Assembly (NCBI RefSeq): GCF_026283955.1
Contig: NZ_JAPDPE010000033.1
Span: forward strand, 1 to 42,226
Length of the DNA stretch: 42,226 nt
Source of the DNA: Dyella silvatica
Lineage (GTDB): Bacteria; Pseudomonadota; Gammaproteobacteria; Xanthomonadales; Rhodanobacteraceae
Reading direction: 5' to 3'
The first letter of the stretch is position 1. Each line of letters opens with the position of its first letter. Below, one piece after another: positions 1-8,171 of the stretch. Made by a program: the position numbers and the translations under genes. The notes under the pieces are model-generated. The model saw only the letters and a program-made list of their open reading frames with translations, was not told the origin of the DNA and did not search any database.

Positions 1-123
1 GCATGGTACGACGCCAACAAGCATGATTGGCGGGTTGATCCGGGTCGTTTCGCGGTCTACGTGGGCGACGCTTCCGACCAGACGCCGTTGAGTGCGGACT
101 TCATGATGGAAGGGCGACCATGA
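1..123 (+). CDS. C-terminal end of a GH3 beta-glucosidase/beta-xylosidase (partial)
   Basis: Reading frame 1 is open from the window edge to TGA at 121-123 and encodes 40 residues. They contain the pattern WRVDPGRFAVYVGDAS, which resembles the final strands of the fibronectin-III-like domain closing GH3 beta-glucosidases and beta-xylosidases (usual form W.VEPG.F.V.VG.SS.D). The catalytic domains lie outside the window, so substrate cannot be stated. The end overlaps the convergent xylR gene by 23 bases. The location beside xylR, GH31 and GH43 genes suggests a xylo-oligosaccharide or xyloglucan-fragment hydrolase. The family call rests only on this short tail. Confidence 0.7.
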   Translation, partial: AWYDANKHDWRVDPGRFAVYVGDASDQTPLSADFMMEGRP

Positions 124-1360
124 TGCCTTCGTCGTCGCGGCTGCATCGATAGTCATCGGGAACAGCCACCGGATCGACCGGCGACCCGGTGGTGCTCACC
201 AGCGCGTTCTCTACAAACTGCCGCGGCGTGCAATTGAATTCACGCCGGAACACGGCGTACATGTACTGCAGCGAGGTGAAGCCGCTGAGCACGGCCACGT
301 CAGCCAGCGGACGTGACGTCTCCTTGAGCATGCTGCGGGCCATTTCCAATTTGTGTTCCAGAATGGTCTGGTGCACGGTGCGCCTCAGCTCCCGCTTGAA
401 GTGCTCTTCCAGCAGGGTGCGCGAAACGCCGACGTAGTCGGCGACCTGCTCGGTCTTGATGCCGAGGCACGCGTATTGACGGATGTAGTGGCAGCCGCGC
501 ATCACATGCGGACTCTTCATCGGCCGGTGCAGGCTGCTGGCCTGGATGTTGATGCCCGCCGGTGGCACCAGGATGCGCGTCCCCGCGGCCGCACCGCCAT
601 GCAGCATCTGATGCAGCACCTGTGCGGCTGTACGGCCCATTTCCTCTGCGCCCTGGGTCACCGACGTCAGCGGGATTCGGCTCAGCAGCTGCGCCAGGGG
701 ATCGTTGTCGATGCCCGCCACGGCAATCTGCTCAGGCACCGGCACATCCGCCACCACGCAGGCCTGCAGCAGCTGACGCGCACGCGCGTCGGTCACTGCG
801 ATGATGCCGATGGGCTTGGGCAATGACTTGACCCACGCGGCCATGTCTTCCTGCGCACGGCCCCAGCCGCCTGCGCTGGTCTGCGAGCCGCGGTAAATCA
901 GGCCCTCAAGCCGGTCCGCTTCGATCATTCGCAGGAAGGCCGATTCGCGCTCCTGGGCCCAGCGGTTGCCCGGCGTTGGTGGTAATCCATAGAAGGCGAA
1001 GCGCTGCAAGCCTTGTTCAATCAGGTGGTCATAAGCCAGGCGCACCAGCTTGACATTGTCGGTCGCCACATAAGGCGTGACAGGCGGGTACTGGCTTGAA
1101 TCGGCATAAGAGCCGCCCACGGCCACCACCGGAATGGGTATGCCTGCCAGGGTCTCGGCCACCACCGGGTCATCGAAGTCGGCGATGATGCCGTCGCCGC
1201 GCCACTGGTGGATGCCAAGGGTGCGGCTGCGGAAGTCCTCTTCCATGAAGAGGTCCCACTCCACACGTGTGGATTTCAGGTACTGACCGATGCCGGCAAT
1301 GATCTGCCGGTCATAAATTTTGTTCGCATTGAACAGCAGGGCGATGCGGTGTGGAGACAT
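101..1360 (-). CDS. xylR: XylR, xylose-responsive transcription activator (LacI-type sensor fused to AraC HTH)
   Basis: A 419-residue cytoplasmic regulator. The N-terminus (IALLFNANKIYDRQIIAGIG, then EEDFRSR, GDGIIADFDDP and VGGSY) closely follows E. coli XylR, whose N-terminal half is a periplasmic-binding-protein-like domain that binds D-xylose. Residues about 290-390 form an AraC-type double helix-turn-helix, including VADYVGVSRTLLEEHFK and a C-terminal LADVAVLSGFTSLQYMYAVFR followed by CTPRQF. The start is ATG at 1360; an in-frame upstream extension to 1480 is rejected because XylR homology begins right after this ATG. About 25 extra residues follow the HTH and are unlike E. coli XylR. 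The gene probably activates the flanking GH3, GH31, GH43 and esterase genes, though no operator was proved. Confidence 0.92.
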   Translation of the reverse strand: MSPHRIALLFNANKIYDRQIIAGIGQYLKSTRVEWDLFMEEDFRSRTLGIHQWRGDGIIADFDDPVVAETLAGIPIPVVAVGGSYADSSQYPPVTPYVATDNVKLVRLAYDHLIEQGLQRFAFYGLPPTPGNRWAQERESAFLRMIEADRLEGLIYRGSQTSAGGWGRAQEDMAAWVKSLPKPIGIIAVTDARARQLLQACVVADVPVPEQIAVAGIDNDPLAQLLSRIPLTSVTQGAEEMGRTAAQVLHQMLHGGAAAGTRILVPPAGINIQASSLHRPMKSPHVMRGCHYIRQYACLGIKTEQVADYVGVSRTLLEEHFKRELRRTVHQTILEHKLEMARSMLKETSRPLADVAVLSGFTSLQYMYAVFRREFNCTPRQFVENALVSTTGSPVDPVAVPDDYRCSRDDEGIMVALPS

Positions 1361-1475
1361 GGTCCGGCTGCACGTGCCGTATGGAAAGGGCCGAGGGAAC
1401 CCGACGCTACCAGCTCCCACCGCACCTAGCATGACGCAACGCGACAGGGAAAAAACGTGCCGCGCTGGCAGATTT

Positions 1476-1485
1476 CGCAATTGCG
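1476..1485. promoter_or_regulatory. Short perfect palindrome upstream of xylR
   Basis: CGCAATTGCG is a perfect 10-bp palindrome about 115 bp upstream of the xylR start and 120 bp before the sugar-porter remnant. It could be an operator for xylR itself, but a 10-mer palindrome can arise by chance and no second copy was noted nearby. Confidence 0.2.
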
Positions 1486-1607
1486 GCGGCTACGGCCAGA
1501 CTGCAGCATCCCGGCGTTGTCTGGGGTCGTACTGTCGACGCCCCGTCCGGGCGCCACCTGTCGCGGCCGGTGTCGCCACTCCACAGGCTCGGGGCCGAAA
1601 CGTACGC

Positions 1608-1924
1608 ATGAAGATCACCGTCATCACCACTTTGATCGCCAATGGCAAGCTCCGCCTGCCAGCTGGACAGGGCAGGCGCGCACTGGTGGCGGCCAACCTC
1701 TGCGTGGCCTTGTTCAATAGGTCATGGGCCCCGTGAGGTGGCTGATGCTTGGCGACATGTTTCCCCAGCAGATCCGTGGCTCGGGACTTGCCGTGGCCGG
1801 CGTCGCGCCGGGGCTAGCGGGTGGGTACGGTCTGTATGCCCTGGCGGCGGCACTCTTGGTGGTCTTCGTGCGGCGCCATGCGCAGGAGACGCGAGGCAAT
1901 GAGCTACAAGAGATGGAGGGCTGA
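1608..1924 (+). pseudogene. Decayed MFS sugar porter (xylose-transporter-like) C-terminal remnant
   Basis: Two frames together preserve the C-terminal half of a sugar-porter-family MFS transporter. The first, up to about 1727, reads ALVAANLCVALFNRSW. After loss of one G in the run near 1728-1733 the second frame continues GPVRWLMLGDMFPQQIRG, the family signature (normally SWGPV.WV.L.E.FP..IRG). It then jumps from LAVAGVAPGLA to GGYGLYALAAALLVVFVRRH and ends ETRGNELQEMEG, matching the usual cytoplasmic tail. About one transmembrane helix is missing at the jump and the N-terminal two-thirds of the gene is absent. The remnant ends at 1924, where the alpha-xylosidase begins. Its position beside xylR points to a former D-xylose/proton symporter, but the substrate is inferred from context. 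Confidence 0.75.
1915..1920 (+). promoter_or_regulatory. Ribosome binding site deciding a GTG start for the GH31 gene
   Basis: GGAGGG lies 5 nt before GTG at 1926. The alternative in-frame ATG at 1899 has no comparable site, and starting at the GTG places a clean signal peptide at the N-terminus. The site sits inside the last codons of the decayed transporter. Confidence 0.55.
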
Positions 1925-1925
1925 G

Positions 1926-4268
1926 GTGCGAAACTCGAACTTGGCGCTGCTTGGTCTGGTCTGGTCACTCGCCACGGCGGTCACCATTGTCAACGCCACA
2001 CCGGCGGTTACGCTCGATCGGCATGGCGCATGGGTAAGCATCGAAGCTTATGGCCCAAATGTTGTCCATGTAACGATCGCCGCCGACAAAGCCCAGGTAT
2101 TGAAGGCGCCCGGCTACGGGATTCTTGCCGAACACGCCGACCATTCGGCGTTCCATGAGGCGCACGATCCAAGCGGCGACACCTTTGCATCGCCCGAGCT
2201 GACCTTGCATGTCGACGCGGCGCCACCGCCGCACACGCCCGGCACCATGGAGCGGTACTTTGCACCGGATCTGGCACCGATCCGCCTGCAGGTGAAGAAC
2301 GCCAAAGGCGCGACCGTCGTCAACATGACCAGTTGGGAGATGTCCCCGTATGAGGTGGCCGGTGAAGCTACCTATCAGGTGGGCGCCACGTTCTCGGCTG
2401 CTGCGGACGAACACTACTACGGCATGGGCCAGAATCAGGGCAGCCTTGGTCCGCTCGATCTGCGCGGTCGCGTCATCGATTGCCGGCACTGGTACGACGC
2501 ACCGAGTGGGGAAACCGTCTGCGTGCCCTTCATGGTGTCGTCCAAGGGTTACGGCATCATCTGGGACAACCCATCGGATACACGATTTGTCGCCGGCATA
2601 CGCGGTCGCACAAGCTTCCAGTCGAAAGTAGGGGAGCGTGTCAGTTTCTTTGTGGTGACGGGCGACACGCCCGAAGCTATCTATTCGGCCTATGCACGGG
2701 TGACGGGCAAGACGCCGATCCCGCCCAAGGCCGCCTTTGGCCTGATCCAGTCCAAGGCACGCTACGACAGCCAGGCCGAAGTGTTGCGCGTCGCGCATAC
2801 CTATCGCGAAAAAAACTATCCGCTCGACGTGATGGTTGTCGACTGGTTCTATTGGACGCACATGGGTCAGCTGGACATCAACCCGGCGGAATTTCCCGAC
2901 CCCGATGGCATGAACAAGCAGCTTCATGATGCGGGGGTGAAATCGATCATCTCGATCTGGCCACGTTTCGAGCGATCCGGGCGCTATTTTAGTGAGCTCG
3001 ATGCCAAGGGCTATTTCCTGAAGGACAAGGACGGCAAGACGGTCGATGGCCTGCCGTTCCGTTCGGATCGCACCGGCGCGCTGATCGACTCGACCCACCC
3101 CGCTGCACGCCAGTGGTTCTGGGAGCACGCCCGCGACAACATTCTTTCGCATGGCTTCGACTATCCGTGGCTGGACGAGACCGAGCCAGATCTCGTGCCG
3201 GATGGCTACTTCTTCTCGATCGGCTCCGGCGATCGCTACCACAACGTTTTTCCGCTGTTGCACGTGGAAGGCGTTGCGCAAGGACTGCGCACATGGAAGC
3301 CTGACGAACGCGTATTGATTCTCTCCCGTGCGGCCTACCTAGGCTCGCAGCGCACCGGCGCGTTGTTCTGGTCGTCGGATATCGACCCCACCTGGGAGGC
3401 ACTGCAGCGTCAGATTCCCACCGGTCTGAACATGACCGCCTCCGGCATCGCGTACTGGGGCAACGACATCGGTGGTTGGCAATACTTGCCGCAGACCACC
3501 AGCGCCACCCATGCCCCACTGCTTGATCCTTCCGATGCGCGCGACACTGTGGGGCAGAACAACGACTATCCAGAGTTGCTCACGCGTTGGTTCGAATACG
3601 GCACCTTCCTCCCGACCTTGCGTTTGCATGGCGATCGCAAGCACACGGAGATCTGGGCATTCGGTCATCAAGCCGAGGCCATCATGGCGAAGTACGACAA
3701 ACTTCGTTACCGCCTGATTCCGTATATCTACAGCCAGGCCAAGAAAGCCTACGACACGGGCGCGCCCTTCATGCGACCCTTGTGGATGGATTTTCCGGAC
3801 GACACCCAGGTCGCCGACCTGGGGACGGAATATATGTTCGGACCGGCCTTCCTGGTGGCCCCCATCACCAAGCAGGGGCAGGTGGATAAAGACGTCTATC
3901 TTCCTGCCGGCAGTGATTGGTACAACTTCTGGACCAACGAAAAGCTGGTTGGCGGACGCTGGGTCAAGGTAGCCGCTCCCATCGAGCAGATCCCTGTTTT
4001 TGTTCGGGCGGGCTCCATCGTGCCGCTGGGTTCGGACATTCAGTCGACGGCGTCGAAGCAGTCAGTCAGCGAGATCCGCGTTTACCCGGGTAAAGATGCC
4101 GACTTTGCGCTCTATGACGACGACGGTACGTCGTACGACTACCAGGCGGGCAAGAGCACCACGACCCTACTGCATTGGAACAATGCGTCCGGTAGCTTGA
4201 ATGGCACTGGCGGCGATGCGGCCTTCAACAAGAAAGTCCCGGAACTTGCCAAGATCATGGCTAGGTAA
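1926..4268 (+). CDS. Secreted GH31 alpha-xylosidase / alpha-glucosidase
   Basis: About 780 residues from the GTG start. Order: signal peptide (residues 1-24, RNSNLALLGLVWSLATAV, ending near VNA), an N-terminal galactose-mutarotase-like beta domain (to about 230), a GH31 TIM barrel and C-terminal beta domains ending in a DUF5110-like segment (from about 680). The catalytic nucleophile is the Asp in PWLDETEPD (about D417) and the acid/base is the Asp in FWSSDIDPTW (about D485). The TEPD form of the nucleophile motif is common in alpha-xylosidases, which release xylose from xyloglucan or isoprimeverose, but alpha-glucosidase activity cannot be excluded. Export suggests periplasmic action. Position between xylR and the GH43/esterase pair supports xyloside breakdown. 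An alternative start is ATG at 1899. Confidence 0.88.
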   Translation: MRNSNLALLGLVWSLATAVTIVNATPAVTLDRHGAWVSIEAYGPNVVHVTIAADKAQVLKAPGYGILAEHADHSAFHEAHDPSGDTFASPELTLHVDAAPPPHTPGTMERYFAPDLAPIRLQVKNAKGATVVNMTSWEMSPYEVAGEATYQVGATFSAAADEHYYGMGQNQGSLGPLDLRGRVIDCRHWYDAPSGETVCVPFMVSSKGYGIIWDNPSDTRFVAGIRGRTSFQSKVGERVSFFVVTGDTPEAIYSAYARVTGKTPIPPKAAFGLIQSKARYDSQAEVLRVAHTYREKNYPLDVMVVDWFYWTHMGQLDINPAEFPDPDGMNKQLHDAGVKSIISIWPRFERSGRYFSELDAKGYFLKDKDGKTVDGLPFRSDRTGALIDSTHPAARQWFWEHARDNILSHGFDYPWLDETEPDLVPDGYFFSIGSGDRYHNVFPLLHVEGVAQGLRTWKPDERVLILSRAAYLGSQRTGALFWSSDIDPTWEALQRQIPTGLNMTASGIAYWGNDIGGWQYLPQTTSATHAPLLDPSDARDTVGQNNDYPELLTRWFEYGTFLPTLRLHGDRKHTEIWAFGHQAEAIMAKYDKLRYRLIPYIYSQAKKAYDTGAPFMRPLWMDFPDDTQVADLGTEYMFGPAFLVAPITKQGQVDKDVYLPAGSDWYNFWTNEKLVGGRWVKVAAPIEQIPVFVRAGSIVPLGSDIQSTASKQSVSEIRVYPGKDADFALYDDDGTSYDYQAGKSTTTLLHWNNASGSLNGTGGDAAFNKKVPELAKIMAR

Positions 4269-4279
4269 GGTGTCGAAAG

Positions 4280-4306
4280 CCTGGCAACGCGGTTGCGCAA
4301 GCCAGG
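4280..4306. terminator. Weak hairpin between convergent GH31 and esterase genes
   Basis: CCTGGC at 4280-4285 pairs with GCCAGG at 4301-4306, and an inner GCAAC/GTTGC pair may extend the structure. There is no T-run. It sits just after the GH31 stop and before the convergent esterase stop, so a bidirectional terminator is plausible but weakly supported. Confidence 0.3.
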
Positions 4307-4374
4307 GCATCGCCTATATGTCGACGCTATAGTCGAGGTAACTACCGGATGGCGATAGTCATGGGCCATCGACC

Positions 4375-5967
4375 CTATAGGCTGCCATCTGCCTGGACGC
4401 GCCGCAGAAACTCGTAACGCGCCGTATCGCGATCAACCATGGTGTGTGTGGCCGCGCCGATGGCCTGACGCAGCAGACCGCCGCCTTGGCTCTCGGCGAC
4501 CGGCCAAGGCGGAAGGCCTGGGCCATTGGGGTCGCCCGTCTTGATGAAGCGAACCCAATAGCTCTGCATGATGTTCGAGATATGGCGATCGGCCGCGGTC
4601 CAGGCATAGACCTCGTTGCTGGATAGATTGCCCAAGGCATACTCGATTTCGCCACTGTGCACCGCGCCGGTATCCGGGGCGCTGCTGCGATCGCGCTTGG
4701 ATGGGCGTGCCTGAGTGAAGTAGTAGTAATACACAGGCGCTTGCCCGGTCTGCCGGTGCAGGCACATCCATTGCCACGTCGAAAGAGCGATGAACTGGTC
4801 GCTTGCGAGTGCCGTGCCGGACACCTCGACATCGGTTTCGGTCCGTCCCGGATAAAGCTTGAGGGCTTCCGTAGCATGCTTGCCGAATCGTTTTTGCATA
4901 GCTGCACGATAGTTGTCGAGCGTCGGCGGCTGACCTTCGAACAAGCTTGTGTAACTAGCCTCTTGCGAATTCGTGCCGAGCAGCAGAGGAATATGTGCCT
5001 GCGCGCCCGCCTCGAAGATCGCCTTGGGTGGGCGGGGCAGGAAGTAGCCGTCGGCGGTAGGCCGGAACCCGGGCACGTCGTTCTTTCCCGCCGCGTCGAG
5101 CAGCGCCTGCGCGCTCATGGCGCGCAACTGACCCAGCGAACGTGCTCCCACCCGCCGACCAAACCCCTCGCCTTCAGCCGCCGCTTGCGCGAGTGGCTTT
5201 GGATCGAAGTTGCCGAGCATGGCGCCGCTTTCGCCTATCGCCCGATGCATCAAGCCCTTCGACAACGGAGAAGCCATTTGCGCCGACACCGACATGGAGC
5301 CTGCCGACTCGCCGCCGATCGTGACCTGATCCGGATCGCCGCCGAACGCGGCGATGTTGCGCTGAACCCATTGCAACGCAGCACGCTGGTCGAGCAATCC
5401 ATAGTTGCCGGCGGCGTGCTCGCTCGACTCGGCAACCAGGGCCGGGGATGCCAGGAAGCCGAATACGTCCAATCGATAGTTCACCGTGATCGTCACGATA
5501 CCTTGCCGCGCCAGACTGGCGCCGTCGTATCGCGGTTCTGAGCCGTCGCCAGCGATGAATCCTCCGCCATAGAAGTACACCAGCACAGGCAACTTGGCAT
5601 GCGGGTCGTTCGCAGGCGTCCAGACGTTGAGATACAGACAATCTTCACTCATGCCGTCGGAACGAAACACCATGTCGCTGTACACAGGGCGTTGCATGCA
5701 TCGTGGGCCGAAGTGATCGGCTCGTCGCACATCCGTCCACGCCGCCACCGGCTGTGGTGACTTCCATCGCAACGACCCCACGGGCGGCGCGGCATACGGA
5801 ATGCCTTTGAATTCGTTCAAGCCAGTTTTTACATCGCGAACCCCTGACAAGCGACCAGTGGCCACGTTCGCTATGGGCGTCGGTGCGAAAGCCAGGACGG
5901 GAAGATGGGTCAGGGCGATGGTCAGCCCAAGGAGGATGCCATGACGACATACGAGGGCAGGGGGCAT
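4375..5967 (-). CDS. Secreted type-B carboxylesterase
   Basis: 530 residues, the usual length for the carboxylesterase type B (para-nitrobenzyl esterase/cholinesterase) family. A signal peptide covers residues 1-28. Family signatures are visible: FKGIPYAAPPVGSLRW, SEDCLYLNVWTP, the oxyanion segment YFYGGGF, and the nucleophile elbow GGESAGSMSV with Ser at about 221. The acidic member is probably the Glu in GTNSQEAS and the His lies in GAVHSGEIEYALGN. The gene starts 2 nt after the GH43 stop, so they form one operon. In a xylan locus it probably removes acyl side groups (acetyl or feruloyl) from hemicellulose fragments. That role is inferred; the fold alone does not fix the substrate. Confidence 0.88.
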   Translation of the reverse strand: MPPALVCRHGILLGLTIALTHLPVLAFAPTPIANVATGRLSGVRDVKTGLNEFKGIPYAAPPVGSLRWKSPQPVAAWTDVRRADHFGPRCMQRPVYSDMVFRSDGMSEDCLYLNVWTPANDPHAKLPVLVYFYGGGFIAGDGSEPRYDGASLARQGIVTITVNYRLDVFGFLASPALVAESSEHAAGNYGLLDQRAALQWVQRNIAAFGGDPDQVTIGGESAGSMSVSAQMASPLSKGLMHRAIGESGAMLGNFDPKPLAQAAAEGEGFGRRVGARSLGQLRAMSAQALLDAAGKNDVPGFRPTADGYFLPRPPKAIFEAGAQAHIPLLLGTNSQEASYTSLFEGQPPTLDNYRAAMQKRFGKHATEALKLYPGRTETDVEVSGTALASDQFIALSTWQWMCLHRQTGQAPVYYYYFTQARPSKRDRSSAPDTGAVHSGEIEYALGNLSSNEVYAWTAADRHISNIMQSYWVRFIKTGDPNGPGLPPWPVAESQGGGLLRQAIGAATHTMVDRDTARYEFLRRVQADGSL

Positions 5968-5969
5968 CC

Positions 5970-7673
5970 TCAGTCCTTAGCTTGCTGTGCGGCCGCGGTC
6001 ACCCCTGAGCCAGTTGCCGGTTTATAGGCATAGGGGCCGAACGTCACACCGGTAAAACCACCGGCGCTTGCGGTGCTTAGCAAGCTGGCGTCCAGCCCCC
6101 GTCCGAGCGGGTGCCAGTCGTCCGCCTTCAGGGCGTAGAAGACATCAAGGCGCGGACCATCCAACTCGAAACGCAGCGAGACCAACGTGGTGTTGCCGGG
6201 GAGGGCAAGGCGAGCGAAGACTACGCCGGTCGCCGGGGCGTCCTTGCCCGCGCGCATGGACAACACGAGTGAGCGGCCCGATCCGTCATTCGTCAGTGCG
6301 GCGGTATAGAAGTGTGTTTCGTTCTGAAATAGCGCGAGCCCTGCCTGTTCGTTCGGCTCCATTCTGTGAATATCGAACGTTGCGCTAATGCGCGCTTTAC
6401 GGTGTTGTAGGCGATGCGCCAGGTAAGCCGGCTGACCCGATTTGTAGTCGCCCAGCGGCGTCGTCGATGGCTCGATGTGGAGTCCATCGGCGCCTGTGAC
6501 ATACCAAGGACTGTGCGGAGCGTTGATCGTCATCCATTGCATCGGCAGCGTCGGCCCATGGAAGTGCTCACTCCAGTGGAAGGGACCATTCATGGGCATC
6601 GTTGCGGGATCGCGAGGCAGTGCTGGACGTTTCGCCACGAGAGGGACGCGCTCGCCATGCGGCAGAACGACGGGCCAGTCGTCTTGCCAGGTGACCGGCA
6701 ACAAGAAGGTTTCGCGGCCGAGGTTGTATTGATTCCCACGATAGGGCCGGGTGGCCAGGAACACCGCCCACCAGGAGCCGTCCTTCAGCTCGATAAGCTG
6801 GGCATGCCCCGCTGAGGTCACTGGATGCGTGTAATCGGTAGGCAGGTCGCGCTGCGTCAATATCGGATTGCCGGCCCACGCCTCGTAGGGGCCTGTGATC
6901 TGGCGACTGCGATAAATCATCTGGGCATGCTGTTCGCCCGTGCCGCCCTCGGCCGCTGTTAGGTAGTAGTAGTCATGGTTCCGGAACAGGTGCGGGCCTT
7001 CGATGTGTTCGGGATGGGTTGCGGGATCGGCGCCGGCGTCCACGATCACGTTGCGCGGCCCGATCAGCTTCATTGAAGCGACGTCGAATTGCTGGATCCA
7101 GATCGCGCGATGCCCCTGGTAGCGAAGCTTGCCTTCAGGCAAACCGTTATTCACGAGCCAGGCGCTGCCGTCCTGGTCGAAGAACAGCGATGGATCGATG
7201 CCTTCGAACCCCAGCCAAACAGGATTCGACCATGGTCCTGCGGGATCTTTTGCGGTGATGACGTAGTTGCCACCATCACAATAGAAGCAGGTGTTGGTGA
7301 TGTAGAACGTACCGTCGTGATGGCTGATCGAGGCCGCGAACAGGCCGCGGGTCAATTCGTTGCGGCCGTAGTCGATCTGGCTGGGGCGGTCGATCGCGTT
7401 ACCGACCTGCGTCCAAGTCACCAGGTCGCGGCTGTGAAAAACAGGAAGACCCGGGAAATAGCCGAACGAGGAGTTGACCAGGTAGAAGTCGTCACCGACC
7501 CGGATCGCCGACGGGTCGGGATAAAAGCCGGCCAGTACCGGATTGCGATACTGAGTGCGCGAAAGAGCCGGGCCATCATCGTCGCCGCGATAGCTGAGTT
7601 CTTTGACGACTACAGAGGTATGCGCCATGGAGCAGGCAAGCCAACCCATCACGCCAAGCAAGAGACGCTTCAT
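5970..7673 (-). CDS. Secreted GH43 beta-xylosidase / alpha-L-arabinofuranosidase
   Basis: 567 residues. A signal peptide covers about residues 1-18. The five-bladed beta-propeller GH43 domain follows, with the three catalytic carboxylates in NPVLAGFYPDPS (D53), EGIDPSLFFD (D160) and EHIEGPHLF (E225). Residues from about 350 onward form the C-terminal concanavalin-like domain seen in beta-xylosidases (FHWSEHF, HRLQHRKARISATFD). It inverts the anomeric centre and releases xylose or arabinose from oligosaccharides; which one cannot be told from sequence. It is first in the operon with the carboxylesterase. A GTAGG/TAGGA stretch lies just upstream of the ATG at 7673. Confidence 0.9.
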   Translation of the reverse strand: MKRLLLGVMGWLACSMAHTSVVVKELSYRGDDDGPALSRTQYRNPVLAGFYPDPSAIRVGDDFYLVNSSFGYFPGLPVFHSRDLVTWTQVGNAIDRPSQIDYGRNELTRGLFAASISHHDGTFYITNTCFYCDGGNYVITAKDPAGPWSNPVWLGFEGIDPSLFFDQDGSAWLVNNGLPEGKLRYQGHRAIWIQQFDVASMKLIGPRNVIVDAGADPATHPEHIEGPHLFRNHDYYYLTAAEGGTGEQHAQMIYRSRQITGPYEAWAGNPILTQRDLPTDYTHPVTSAGHAQLIELKDGSWWAVFLATRPYRGNQYNLGRETFLLPVTWQDDWPVVLPHGERVPLVAKRPALPRDPATMPMNGPFHWSEHFHGPTLPMQWMTINAPHSPWYVTGADGLHIEPSTTPLGDYKSGQPAYLAHRLQHRKARISATFDIHRMEPNEQAGLALFQNETHFYTAALTNDGSGRSLVLSMRAGKDAPATGVVFARLALPGNTTLVSLRFELDGPRLDVFYALKADDWHPLGRGLDASLLSTASAGGFTGVTFGPYAYKPATGSGVTAAAQQAKD

Positions 7674-8171
7674 TTCCTACCCTACGATCACCCAGAAACA
7701 GGAAGCCTTGCACGTGGCGAATCGTCTGAACATGCCGAAATGCTTCAGATGGATTTTCGATTTTTGTGATCCGGATCAAACGATGCCATAGGTCGATGGA
7801 ATCGTTTGGCCAGCATGACGAAGTTCAGCGCCTTGCGCGCCTCTCGCCTCAGCTTATTTCAGATATTCATCATCGCGATTATGGTTTTTCAGCGGCATGT
7901 GCGCTCCCTCACGCCGCCGAAGTAACCCCCATGATTCGAATCGCGTCCGCCGCTATCTTGCAACGGCGATGCGCACTACTAAGCATGCATCGAGGATGTG
8001 TCGACCGCGCTCAACAGGGGGCGTGCCGCTCGCCCGCAAGGGTATGCGTCGGCAGCGATAAACGCGGCATCCAAGCGGTGCCGTCTGCGATCAACAACGC
8101 CAAGGGTCGGCCCTCCGGGTCGGCCAAGGGGGCGCTTAATCTCGATGGGTGGGACGATGGATGGAGCAGGT
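7674..8171. other. Divergent promoter region between GH43 operon and autotransporter
   Basis: About 500 bp without a supported gene. It holds the likely control signals for the GH43/esterase operon (minus) and the autotransporter (plus), including the inverted repeat at 7777-7808. Open frames here extend the autotransporter N-terminally from 7998 in an Arg/Pro-rich sequence that does not look like a signal peptide, so I treat them as non-coding. Confidence 0.5.
7777..7808. promoter_or_regulatory. Inverted repeat upstream of GH43, candidate operator
   Basis: CAAACGAT at 7777-7784 and ATCGTTTG at 7801-7808 are perfect 8-bp arms separated by 16 bp, so their centres are 24 bp apart, roughly two helical turns. 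The repeat lies about 105 bp upstream of the GH43 start. It could bind a dimeric regulator such as the XylR encoded nearby; that assignment is a guess. Confidence 0.35.

Noticed and set aside
1965-3281. 438-codon minus-strand frame
   Set aside because: It lies fully inside the GH31 gene, on the opposite strand. Its His/Arg-rich content has no recognisable motif, and the plus frame carries catalytic motifs.
4657-5541. 294-codon plus-strand frame
   Set aside because: It is antisense to the carboxylesterase, with no family features.
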